Assembly (NCBI GenBank): GCA_047967505.1
Contig: CM106540.1
Length of the DNA: 64,000 nt
Source: Dipteris shenzhenensis
Taxonomy: Eukaryota; Polypodiophyta; Polypodiopsida; Gleicheniales
Reading direction: 5' to 3' (one strand)
The position numbers and the translations under genes are program-made. Under the pieces are notes generated by a model. That model worked only from the letters and a program-made list of their open reading frames with translations, ran no database searches and was not told the DNA's origin. Positions 32,621-43,109 of this stretch are shown one piece after another; position 1 is the stretch's first letter, and the number at the start of each line of letters is the position of its first letter.

Positions 32621-32799
32621 GTAGAGAGAGAATGTGTTACACTTCCTATATGCAGAGAGAGAAGCTCTCCAACTTGTATAAATACCCCATAATGGAATAA
32701 AGCCCACACTCTTTGGGGCATTGTGTTGAGTTCTACTTTGGTATTCCAAGCAATTGTCTCAAGTGTCCATGCTTCCTTGCACTCCATGTCCAAAAGCAT

Positions 32800-33030
32800 G
32801 TCCTAACCTTGCAACTCCTCCTCCCCTCTCCTCCAACCTTGCAACCCATCCTCTCTCTCTCCTCCTCCCTAATCCTTCTCCTGCTCCCTCCTCGTCCTCC
32901 TCCTCCCTCCTCCTCCCTCTTCCTCCTCCCTCTTCCTCCTCCTCCTCCCTCCTCGTCCTCCTCCTCCTCTCCTCCCCCTCCTCCTCCTCCTCCTCCTCCC
33001 TCTTCTCTCTTCTTTCCCCCATGCTCTTAC
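32800..33030. repeat. Pyrimidine-rich low-complexity tract
   Basis: Runs of CTCCTCCT with few purines on the plus strand. The open frames predicted here (Pro/Ser-rich or Glu/Arg-rich on the other strand) are composition artefacts. Confidence 0.9.
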
Positions 33031-33129
33031 ACCTTCTTCCTCTCCCACTCCTATGCTCCCCCTAAACCCTTTGTTCCTCAACCCTTAAACTTCATGATCT
33101 ATGAGGGAGATGAGTTCTCCACCATGTAC

Positions 33130-33375
33130 TCTACCCTGAACCTTGGATCCTCCTTCTAACCCTGGAACTCCTTCTAGACCTTGGAACTCCTTCTAAACCT
33201 TGGAACTCCTTCTAACCTTGAAACCTCCTTCTGAACCTTGGAACCCCTTCTAGCCCTGGAACTCCTTCTAAACATTGGAACCTCTTCTAAACTCTTGAAC
33301 TCCTTCTACCCCTGAAACCTCCTTCTAAACCTTGGAACACCTTCTAACCCTGGAACTCCTTCTAAACCCTGCAAC
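33130..33375. repeat. Minisatellite of about 20 bp (CTTGGAACTCCTTCTAAAC)
   Basis: About a dozen imperfect units such as CCTTGGAACTCCTTCTAAAC and CCCTGGAACTCCTTCTAGA follow one another. Confidence 0.85.
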
Positions 33376-33604
33376 CCCCAATGAAGATGAAAGTCTTCAT
33401 TACCTCAATCATGATGACACACGTTCCTTTTACACATGCTTACCACACTTAAGCCCATGTCTCTCATCAGAACATGACTCAAGGTCCTAAGCTACATATA
33501 TACTACAATCAAAAACCCCGATATATCTGTAGCCTATGACAAAAAGCCTCGAACCCTGCATACTGAGAAAACCCTGCTCTTCCTACAAAAGCCTTAGGAA
33601 AGAG

Positions 33605-34437
33605 CCAACAAATGGGTAGAAGCAAAAGCTACTGTCAACAACAAAGCAACAACAGTGGCATCATTTCTCAAGGAGTTTATATGTGCCCATTTTGGTTGCC
33701 CTTTGGAAATCCTTATAAATGGAGGGAGGTCTTTTAGGAATGACTTGATTGAATCTTTGGTGCACAAGTTGAAAATAAATCACATCATATCACCTCCATA
33801 TTATCCCCAATGCAAGGTCTTGTGGAAAAAACTAATGGTTTGCTTTGTGGGCCCTTGTCTAAGCTAGTAGAGACCATGAAAAGGAAGTGGGATGTGCATA
33901 TACCAGAGTTTTTGTGGGCTTATAGAACCACTCATACGTTCTCCCTTGGTTTCACACCTTTTCAGCTAGTTTATGGAGTGGAGGCCATCTTGCCAATAGA
34001 ATTGGAAATCTCAAGCCTTCGCACGCCTTTTTCTCGATTGTGCAACAAAGAAGAAACACATGCCCAATGTCTAGTACAGCTAGAGACCTTGGATGAGAAG
34101 CTACTTTAAGCATTTCAACATTTGGAGGCAGCACAACAATGTCGCAAAGCAAGGTATGATGCTCTTACCAAGAAGAAGAAGAAGCCAGAACTCAAAGAAG
34201 GAAGCTTGGTCATGAAGTTTTATGGTCATGTGGAGAAGTGGCTAGACAAGAAACTCCTTTGCCGCTGGGAAGGTCCCTTCAGGGTGAAGAAAAAGTTCAA
34301 AAATAACACTTATCTTTTGGAAGATGCAAATGGTCAAGAGGTCCCTGGACGTGCCAATGAGTACCAGTTAAAAGTGTTTGTGGATACCATGGCCAGTAGA
34401 CCCCCATGTCAAGCACAAGGATTTGCTAGGGGGGAAA
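33605..34437 (+). pseudogene. Ty3/gypsy integrase fragment
   Basis: The region opens with WVEAKATVNNKATTVASFLK (integrase core leading to a catalytic-Asp region; GGRSFRND stands where D-x-G-x-E/F-x-N/S is usual, so the Asp is changed to Gly). The downstream HGLVEKTNG-type region is split by a frameshift near 33815. It continues with HIPEFLWAYRTTHTFSLGFT, PFQLVYGVEAILPIELEI, a stop near 34107, and the C-terminal GSLVMKFYGHVEKWLDKKLL and WEGPFRVKKKF (to 34437). Known: these are the integrase core and GPY/F-like module. There is no chromodomain, so this is a different gypsy lineage from the one at the left edge. Protease and reverse transcriptase are absent. Confidence 0.85.
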
Positions 34438-34439
34438 GA

Positions 34440-35380
34440 TGTGACAACAAAAAATGATATTTTGTTTTGAAACTTGTGGGAGGATTTGTGGGGCCTGCAA
34501 GGTGACAAAAGCTAGCCACGGAGACAAAGAACCAAGAAGCATGATGGAGAAGTTAGTGGTGGGAGATGGCTCTTTGCGGCAACTCTCGTTGTGGCTTGTC
34601 AATCTTTTGATGTCGACTACGTCATTTCATGTAATAATTAATGTGGGTTGATACTAATTAGTGGGATGTGAGTATGAGTGGAGTGCATCATTGTAAATAC
34701 CATGGGTATGAATTATAAATACCTTGGCATGGGGATTGAGAGTGAAATATTATGGGATTGTATTGGGAGAATAGAAATGAGTCATATATTTAGAGTGGGC
34801 CAAAAGCCTACATGGACTCAATAATGTACTAAAATAATAGGGAGTGCACATGGAGAGCACATGGAAGGCATGTGGAGGAGTGTGGAAGAGTGTAAAGTCA
34901 AGAGGAATCCTTCTAGAATTCCAAGGTGGTATATGGAGGATGTTGACATATGGAAAGACAAGGTCCCTATGGGCTCCAAGGGGAAAGACTCTTGACTTTC
35001 TCAATTTTTAAAGAGTCATGAGGATTTTGTGATGGGACACTTGTCAAAATGTGCCCAAAAGGACATTTGATGGTGACCCATGTCCTTATGTCACCAGGGG
35101 GTGAAGGAATCTATTGGCTATAAATGTAACAAGGTGAAGGAGGGTGAGAATTGCTCTATAAAAGAGACCTCTCTCCTCCCTCTCCATCATCTGGTTCTTC
35201 TCATTGTAGTTATGCCATCACTTGTATCTAGCTTTGCCTATCTCTTCCCTTTTCCCTAGAGCATTAGGCTCTCACTTTGTATCCCTCTTCTTGCTTCTGA
35301 TGTTTTGAATAAAGTTCATGCTTCTTTTTCCTCATCCTTCTTTCATCTCCTCTCTCCTCGCTCTAAAGCTTAGTGTACCC
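34440..35380 (+). mobile_element. Probable 3' LTR of the Ty3/gypsy fragment
   Basis: A polypurine tract (AGGGGGGAAAGA) ends at 34439 and is followed by TGTGACAAC, a normal LTR start. Inside lie a promoter-like TATAAA (CTCTATAAAAGAGA, near 35153-35166) and an AATAAA polyadenylation-like motif (about 35310). The right boundary is a guess near 35380; no CA end could be fixed because the second LTR is missing. Confidence 0.45.
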
Positions 35381-35509
35381 ACATGAGTGAGTCATTTCTA
35401 GTCTCTTTTAAGGGTATTATCTACTCCCCTGGGCGACCTCAATTTGCCATGTATCTTGGGAGCTACTTCTCTGCTGAAGGATATCGTTGCCCTTTCCATA
35501 ACTGCAGTT

Positions 35510-35995
35510 GGGTATGGACAGTTTTGATAGTCTTCCGTAAAATGGTCGTAACTTTCTACTCCAAGCTCCGTTTTGAATGAAACTTATATAAAAATCTTCT
35601 TCTTTTCAAGATCTATCTACTGATGTATTTTGATATTTGTTCCATTTAGTAGAACAAACTTAATTGTTATCTGAGTGGTCAAGTTTGTTGTTTGGAGTAG
35701 TTTTGAGAACCTTTCGTAAAGCCATCATAACTTTCTGTTCCAAGCTCCGTTTTGAATGAAACCTATATCCAAATCTTTGTTTTTTCAAGATCTATCTATT
35801 GATGTATTCAAATATTTGTTCGATTTAGTAGAATAAAAGTTATTGTTGTCTGAGTGGTCGGGTCTGTTGTTTGGAGCAGTTTTGAGAACCTTTCATAAAA
35901 CCATCATAACTTTCCAATCCAGTCTGCATTTTTAATGAAACTGATATTAAAATCTTCATCTTTTTTAGATCTATGTTTGGTCCTAACTGTCCCAT
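35510..35995. repeat. Three direct repeats of about 179 bp
   Basis: The phrase AACTTTCT...CCAAGCTCCGTTTTGAATGAAAC recurs near 35550 and 35729 and in a more diverged form near 35907, with shared flanks (TCTTTTCAAGATCTATCTA, GAGTGGTC...TTTGGAG.AGTTTTGA). Confidence 0.85.
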
Positions 35996-36227
35996 TCAAC
36001 CAAATCAGCCCTATCAATTCACGCCTTTCACATCATTTCACATTGTGTTGAATCAAAAGGTGTTCTTCCAACAATGACTCGCCCTTACTTTTGGGGCTAA
36101 CCGATTAGCTCAAATCAATGCTTCCCCTCAGCCTTTCTTATTTCCAATGCTAGATTACAACCTCACCTTTAACATCTATATCTTTGTTTTGATCTGAGAA
36201 TATAGAGAGTGAGTGTCTCTTTAAGCT

Positions 36228-37360
36228 TCATCTAATGCCCAAATCTCTTCTCTCTTCTTCAATTTTTGGGTTGAGACGTGACCAAAACCAAACCCCGAGT
36301 TTTGTGTCACAGCATGTCTCCCAAGACTTAATGTAATCCTTTATCCCTCTTATTACTTGCAAGTGGTCTCTCACAAATTCAGGCAGTGGCAGTATATCTT
36401 GAAAACCTATTGGCAACAATGGTCGACCCTCCTTATCTTTCTTCCACAGTTCAATCCCCCCTTCAATGGGCATCTAGTTCGGTGATTTTGGATGCATCTT
36501 GTACTGCATCATACTTCTATCACCTTGCATAAAAAATAAAAATTGCAATGCATTTGCATGACCAACTCGAATTCCTTGCCCATCACATAGGTAGCCATGC
36601 ACATAATCCTTGAAGTTAGGAATCTGTGTAAGAAGAAATGGTGCTGGTGAAGATGATGTATATTTTTTGAATGTATCCATTAGATGAGGGAAAGTGAACA
36701 GTTGTCCCACTTGCAAACTCTCAGAGAACCTACTAAACATTGCATCAATTTCTGCATGTGTGTGCCCTACCATAAAAAAGCCCAATTGAGTTATCTTGAA
36801 AATGCCCCTTGCTACAAGAAGAGAAAGGTATGCAAACAAGTATCTGTTTTTATTCTTAGGCCCACAATTACATAGCTAGAGTACCAAGCTCTCTGGCAAC
36901 TTTTGGTATACTGGCTCAACAACAACACTTTCCTAAGAAGAGGGTGGGTTTTTGCATGTATGTGATAGCAACAAATTCTTGCATGTGCCTGCAACCCTCG
37001 CAATGGAAGTTGGCATGGCATCAATGGTAGACTTCTTGTCACTATCTGACACAGTATCTAGATTTGCATTTGTGATCATGGCATCTATAATTTCAGACAA
37101 TCTAGGTCCTCTTGTGTAAAGATGTGCACCTTCAAAGCTGTAATGGGAGTCCAAAGCATTTCTTGAGTGCCATAGAGCATTCAAAAGGCAAACACTACTT
37201 CTTGGAATCCCATTAGTAGCAATCTCTCCAAGGTCATGTGTATCCATCCTCTTCAAGTTGCGTAAACAAATTGAGAGCAATCCAATTGTCACGTTGGGGT
37301 TAGATGGCCACAAACCATTTAGGGTGAAGTGTCCATAATGACCATGTCCATGCCCGTGTA
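36228..37360 (-). pseudogene. Second DUF7869-type transposase relic
   Basis: On the minus strand one frame runs from about 37360 to 36228 with a few stops (about 36933, about 36880, 36474-36476). It shows GHYGHFTLNGLWPSNPNVTI, a stretch (RMDTHDLGEIATNGIPRSS and on) that may be inserted, then VVVEPVYQKLPES, NCGPKNKNRYLFAYLSLLVA and FFMVGHTHAEIDAMFSRFSE. It ends with a C-terminal part (YMQGDRSMMQYK-type, then GIELWKKDKEGRPLLPIGFQ). The order and the NCG.KNKN...VGHTH.EID signature match the copy at 23980-27553, but the sequences differ widely. The Asp before NCG is replaced by Cys. The N-terminal half is not recognisable. Confidence 0.65.
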
Positions 37361-37595
37361 ATTATTCCAATGGCTAAAACCTGTAATCGCCATGTAGAAT
37401 TGGTGTCCTTGGGCCTCACCCAAAGTCTTGGAATAGCCGTCTTTTTTTGGTCCATCTTATCATGGATTATCCATATATATTTTTTGGATCCATCTCAGAG
37501 TACCTATGAAATGCATAGTATAGAATGCTGCAACTCTGTGGCTATATCATATGAATCTTTCTCTCCTGCATCAGTGAATTGTTCTTCTTGAATTT

Positions 37596-37685
37596 TTAGT
37601 TTAGGGTGATTTTGGGGGTTTAGGATTTAGGGTTTTGGGGGTTCTATAATATTTTGGGTGTTGTGGGATGGTTTTGGATGTTTTC
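37596..37685 (+). repeat. Short telomere-like tract (TTTAGGG variants)
   Basis: TTTAGTTTAGGG, GGTTTAGGATTTAGGG and related pieces occupy about 40 bases and fade into G-rich sequence. It lies between the divergent DUF7869-type and TNP2 relics. Confidence 0.6.
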
Positions 37686-37953
37686 AAGTGGAGAGGATGA
37701 GTAGTAATAGCTCATCAGATGAGGTTCCATGCTCAGGGGGCATGGAGTGGCTTTGTGAGAGATTGCCTTGTCCTTGCATGCATTGTAGATGAGATGCTTG
37801 TCATCAATACCGTATTGTCATGCACCACTTGCAAGTGCATGGAGAGGCAACACTCGTACTAGATATTGGTTGTCATTCTAGGGGATCATCGGTAACCCAA
37901 TGGTATTTAAGTAATTCATGAATATTTATATTTCATGCATATTGCACACACGT

Positions 37954-38243
37954 AAAATACTAGGGTACCATGCTTGTCCTATTTGTTGTCCTAGTTTGAA
38001 TGCATACCACTCCAAACATATGAGGAAGATGGTTTACGAAGGTTATGCTCAATACCTTCCCCTTGACCATCTTGCATGTGAAGGTCAACTTGATCCACAA
38101 AATACTAGGGTACCATGCTTGTCCTATTTGTTGTCCTAGTTTGAATGCATACCACTCCAAACATTTGAGGAAGATGGTTTATGAAGGTTATGCTCAATAC
38201 CTTCCCCTTGACCATCTTGCATGTGAAGGTCAACTTGATCCAC
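37954..38243 (+). repeat. Tandem duplication of a 145-bp TNP2 exon segment
   Basis: 37954-38098 and 38099-38243 are almost identical (one A/T change is seen in the AAACATATG/AAACATTTG part and one in TTACGAAGG/TTATGAAGG). Each copy encodes the same ACPICC...YLPLDHLACEGQLDP segment. 145 is not a multiple of three, so the duplication shifts frame. Confidence 0.93.
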
Positions 38244-40057
38244 CACCGGCCTATAGGAAGGCAAGTGACTGGATTCGGGCTTGGAGAGCTTTAAATAGAG
38301 GTGCATTTTCTTGGTATGGATCTTTCATGAGATTCCATATTGGGGTGAGTTACAAATAATTCATCTCTTGTATCCATGCATATCTTCAAGAATGTGGGGA
38401 CTTCTATTTGGGCACACTTGGTTGGTGACAAGTGCAAGAATTCTTGCATGAGATGGGTAGGATGCCTCACATGTGGCCCCAAGAGAGTGCTTCTAGAAGT
38501 TGAGAGCATAGTTCTACAACGCAAGAGCACCCTCCTAGAATACTTCTCCCAAAGGCACCTTGGATCCTTTTCCAAGGGAGAGGAGGCAAGAGCCAATGCC
38601 GGACATTGCATCTTTTCAAACACCCATAGGACACATGCACTTCTTGAGGGGAGTGTTTACAAAGGACAATAAGCTTAGTGGCCTCAAGTACCATGATTGG
38701 CACAAGGTATTACAAGTATTCTACATGTTATCTTGAATTCTTAGTAGAACCTAGATTGTGATGCTTTTGTGCAACATGATTGTGATACATTGTTATAATT
38801 CCTTTGTTTTTTGGGTAGTTTATCGTGCCAATTCAAAGTCAAAGGATGCTTACCAAAAGATGTTAAAAAATCTATCCACAAGATCAGTGGCATTGTCAAG
38901 TATGCTTACTATCATATCACCTTGAATATATTTCATATAATTTTAAATGATCATGAGAAAATATTGAATCTTACATGTGCATGTGGAATAGGTGGATCTC
39001 ACAAAAAGAGATCTATGTATCGATCATCAAGAGGGCTAAGGTGGACTCCATCGATTCTATGTGATTGCTTGAGAAACACTTTCTCTCAAGAACTATGACA
39101 AGTCAAGTGCACTTTCTTGTACGTGTAGTTGATGAGGTCACCATTACAAGAACCATTCATAGCTATTAGATGTTTTCCTTGAACGGTTTATGAAAAATTT
39201 GAAGGGGTTTGTAAGGAAAATAGCTAGACCCAAAGCAAGCATGGTAGAGGGATGGATTATGTAGGAGTCATTAGTATATATCACGGAGTTTCTTGCATCC
39301 ATGGATCCCAATATGCCACATTCTTGGAACATCATCAAAGAATAAATGAGAGGGCAAGATTTAGAGTCATGCATAGGCAAAGGGAACCATATCCACTACA
39401 CCTTGCTCTTCTCCCAAGGCACATGTCATGCAATTGGCTAAAAGAAGCTCTTCAGAAAGCCAAAGATGATGGAGAGGACATAACCAAATGAGAGTGGGAG
39501 CTTGCAGTCATATGTATACCATACCTATGCCACATAAGTTTCTTACCTTTCTACTTAATTTAGGCATTTATGGTCACAAATTCTACAAAATGTATCCTCA
39601 TTGTTTTAATCATGTCCTTTTGTAGTACAAAAACTGCAATGCATTATGGTCACATGGATGGCATTTTCATGCGGAATGCATTAATTCAAGGAGAGTCACC
39701 TATGCTTGTGGAGTCATGGATAACTTCATACAAGAGAGCCGAGAGAGTGCTTCTGATACCATTATTCTCTCATCATAGTTAGTTTATTGTGGGACCATAC
39801 ATGAGATCTATGAAGTTGATTTTAGATGAATTAGTATTTTCAATCTTGGTGTCAAATGCTTTAGAACTATCTACAATGGTCTCAATGCTACAAATCAAGA
39901 GAGTTCAACCAGTGGTTTCTTTGCCATTGACTCCACTAGACCCTGAACCAATGAAAGTGATACTTTTGTTCTTCTAGATCATTGTGAACAGGTACATACT
40001 AATGAATTGATTAAAATATAATATCTTCATTTTCAAACAATTATTGGTAGATGTTCA

Positions 40058-40061
40058 TATA

Positions 40062-40097
<36 letters not shown>

Positions 40098-40155
40098 TGT
40101 ATGTATGTATGTATGCATGTATGTATGTATTTATGTATTTATTTATTTATTTATG
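40058..40155. repeat. Microsatellite (AT)n-(ATGT)n-(ATTT)n
   Basis: A run of AT, then about 17 ATGT units, then ATTT units. Confidence 0.95.
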
Positions 40156-40504
40156 TACTTAAGCATAAATTAATATAATTATGGCATTTCATTTGCACCT
40201 TCAACGTAGATGGTCTTTCATCCAAAGCATTTGGACCCAAGATGGTGGTACGTGGTCCAAGTTGCTCCTCAAAGCAAACATATTTTTGAATATAGGGATG
40301 TGGATACAAAGATGCCAACAATAGATCCAACTAATGATGCTGATGGATCTAGGGAAGAGGATGAAAATGACAATATGGGCTAGAAAGAAGGTGACAATAA
40401 GGACACTATAATGTAGGAAGGTGGAGATCACAACATTAGGTAAGAAGATGGAGAATTAGAGGGTGCTAAGAGGGTCAAGTATTAGGTAGACATACAATAG
40501 AGAA

Positions 40505-41300
40505 TGAATCATGATATAGATGATCAATTTTATTTAAACCTAGAGATGGACTTATTTGGCATGCAAGACTTGGCTCAAGATGAAGCTATTGATGTAAATG
40601 CTATTGAATAATTTTGTTGACATCGACAAAGCTTCCTATCTTTGGCCTCGAGGTGCACCTCCAAAAAATTTAGTGTACCATGTGGATTCAAAAGGAGGGG
40701 TATTTTAATCCCACTTCTAGAAAAAATTTAGCAAGATTACAATAACAGGAGGGGTTTTTAAATTCAAATTTAGAAAAAATCATGTTAGTTCATAAGTAAA
40801 GAGGGGTGATTATATTGGGGGGAAAAAGCAAGTTGAGGGGTTTTTTAAATACCCCTTGAATGCACATGATACCTAGCATTTCTTAGTAGTGCACCCCCTG
40901 AGTGTTTGGCCCTCTCATTTTTATAGTGGCATTTATTACATTTGTATGTTAAGTTCACCAGGATGTCAATTTTGGTGTACATACTCTTATAATTTTTATC
41001 TTTCAAATGCCCAAACTTGTGGCTAAAATGGATCCCCTTGGAAACGACATTCTATAAAAATGTCAGTATGGAAAATTTAACCTAAAGTTGATATCAACAA
41101 TGGTGGTGACAAATTCAGTACACATATTGGTATTGATATAGGTGTGGGTAGATATTGATGCCTATATTGATGATCATATTGACACCTACACTGACTTTGT
41201 CACCATTTTCGATATTGACACCTCCCCTCTCCCTCGAGTTGTGCTAATGATTTTTGGCTCCATGCCCATGAGAGATTAGTAGAAAGCATCGGTAAGATCC
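40505..41300. other. No gene; probable CACTA subterminal region
   Basis: There is no coding signal. From about 41085 to 41240 short phrases such as ATATTGA, GATATTGACACCT and their complements recur in both orientations, the pattern expected for CACTA subterminal protein-binding repeats. Confidence 0.4.
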
Positions 41301-41305
41301 CCACA

Positions 41306-41315
41306 TGTTGTAGTG
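41306..41315 (+). mobile_element. Candidate CACTA right terminus (TGTTGTAGTG)
   Basis: TGTTGTAGTG is the complement of CACTACAACA, the standard CACTA end. It lies downstream of the TNP2 relic in the right orientation. The left terminus was not found, so the assignment is tentative. Confidence 0.4.
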
Positions 41316-41319
41316 ATAT

Positions 41320-41795
41320 TTTCTTGAAAGAATATAAATTAGTATTTCAAAATAAAGTGTAAGAATGAGTGAATGTAAATTATAAATCATTCATTTATTT
41401 AATATGAAAAGAATATTCAATATTGATTCAAACGAAAGTGTAAGAATGAGTGACTGTAAGTACAAATCATTCATTCAAATTCTCTTGAAAGAACATAAAG
41501 TATTCTTTGAAAGTAGAATAATGAATGAATGTAAATGCACATAATTCATTCACATTCTCTGAAAGAATATAAAGTACTCTTTCAAAAGAAAATGTAAGAA
41601 TGAGTGAATGTAAATTATAAACCATTCATTCACATTGTATCAAAAGAGTATCAAATATTCATTTGTTCACATTCTATTGAAAGAACATTAAATGTTCATT
41701 CAAAAGAAAGTGCAACAAAAGTGAAAATAAATTATAAAAATCATTCATTCAAATTCTATTAAAAGAATATTAAATATTCTTTCAAAAGAAAGTGT
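41320..41795. repeat. AT-rich repeats with GAATGAGTGAATG / ATTCATTCAC motifs
   Basis: Units like AAAGTGTAAGAATGAGTGAA, TAAATCATTCATTCACATTC and AAAGAATATTAAATATTCTT recur four to five times with drift. Inverted relatives lie at 50750-51000. Confidence 0.75.
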
Positions 41796-41799
41796 AGGA

Positions 41800-42760
41800 A
41801 TGCTAAAATATTCAATTACTTTAAACAAACAAGTACTAATTTTAATTCATATAAGAGAACTTATGAGTTTCATTTTAAAAGATGAAACTCTAAGCACTTT
41901 TCCAAGTAAAAAAACAAAGCAAAAAATATATCAAAAACCCACTCACAATTTGCACAGAGATCTGAGGCTATCAACAAACAAACAAACCCACAATCACAAC
42001 TCACACAAGAGATCTTAGGCTCTCAACAAAGAGACCCTTGAGCTCAAACATACAAACATAAATCCATCTTAGTCTAGACCTTCCACATTTATTTTGCAAA
42101 TGCGGAGTGTCTTCCTTCTTTTCTTTTCCTTTTTTGATCTCTTGTGCTTGACTAGAGAACCAAGCATGAGATAAATATAAAATGTGTACTGTGAGGTTAT
42201 ATAGAAGAACAAAAGAAGGTATTTGTACTAATGCATGTTATTCATATGATTACTTTATTTATACAAATAAGTATTCATACAAATATGTATTTGTATGAAT
42301 AAAAAATATTTTTACGAATACGTTTGATTTAATGAAAAAACCTAACCTGCCAGCATTTTTTTGCTCGATTTGTTCTCCCTATCGAATCATTCATTTGAAT
42401 GTACCATATTTATTTTTGAATCACAAATTCATAATTTTCTACTTAGCTTTCTCCATCATAGCCTTGCAATCAATGTCTTCTCTATTGGCAACCCTCATTG
42501 ACACCTTATATCCTTGTCTTGTCATGTGGATAGTTCTCTATAATCCTTAGAGAAGATTCTCATGTCATCACATTGAATATCTTGCCCTTTTAGGTGGGAA
42601 TATATTCCAAGTAATTAGAAGATGGCATGTGGTAGGTTATCTACCATGTCATCAAGCCCTTGTGAGGTGCTATGTGGTCGATAAGGCAACATAACATTGG
42701 GCCACTTAGACTACAATGCCAGCACCAACCTGTGCCACCATAAGAACCACTACTACACAT
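41800..42760. other. No identifiable gene
   Basis: Only short frames without family signals. A weak duplication (CACAA...AGAGATCT.AGGCT.TCAACAAA) occurs near 41942-42030. Confidence 0.5.
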
Positions 42761-42761
42761 G

Positions 42762-43030
42762 GGCCTTGTTCTGATGGTTAAGCACCGATGTTTAGGCCTT
42801 GTTCTGATGGTTAAGCACCGATGTTTAGAGCACATAGTGCACTAATCATTGGTACATAACGTGGGTTTAAAAAGGTGGGTATATATCGACCTTTGGTAGG
42901 CATATAGCGACCTTTACTAGACTCGTAAAAGGTGGATATATAGCGACCTTTACTAGACTTGTAAATGGTGGGTATATAGCAACCTTTACTAGACTTGTAA
43001 AGGGTCGTTATATAATGACTCTGACACATT
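42762..43030. repeat. Two small tandem arrays (33 bp and about 51 bp)
   Basis: GGCCTTGTTCTGATGGTTAA with following GCACCGATGTTTA occurs twice, 33 bp apart (42762-42830). From about 42870 to 43015, ATATAGCGACCTTTACTAGA with following CTTGTAAA.GGTGG recurs about three times. Confidence 0.85.
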
Positions 43031-43109
43031 TTACTATACCGATGTTTTACAAAGAGTGTTTTTCCCCATACCGACCTTTAAAGAGAGTTTTTTCCAATGA
43101 AAAAAAAAA

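Larger units (their letters stand above)
37700..40500 (+). pseudogene. CACTA (TNP2-type) transposase relic
   Basis: Pieces of a plant CACTA transposase appear in the family order. The N-terminal zinc-type motif is CPCMHC (37769-37786), then MHHLQVHGEAT (about 37820). Next come ACPICCPSLNAYHSKHLRKM with YLPLDH (duplicated, 37954-38243), MHIFKNVGTSIWAHLVGDKC (38376-38435; the family motif is D-x-MHI-x-KN), GLKYHDWHKVLQ (38681-38716), RFMKNLKGFVRKIARPKASM (39184-39243), EGWIM and a stop, and a C-terminal DPRWWYVVQVAPQSKHIFEY (about 40230-40290). Known: TNP2 cuts and pastes CACTA elements in the nucleus. Many stops and frameshifts, plus a microsatellite at about 40058, show decay. It faces away from the neighbouring DUF7869-type relic. 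Confidence 0.8.

Noticed and set aside
32245-32692. Cys/His-containing repeat frames (YMQVLH.SSTC), which could look like a Cys-rich repeat protein
   Set aside because: The unit is 13 bp, so all three frames read similarly; this is a minisatellite.
32713-33159. 148-codon Pro/Ser-rich open frame
   Set aside because: It lies on the CTCCTCC tract and stops outside it; composition artefact.
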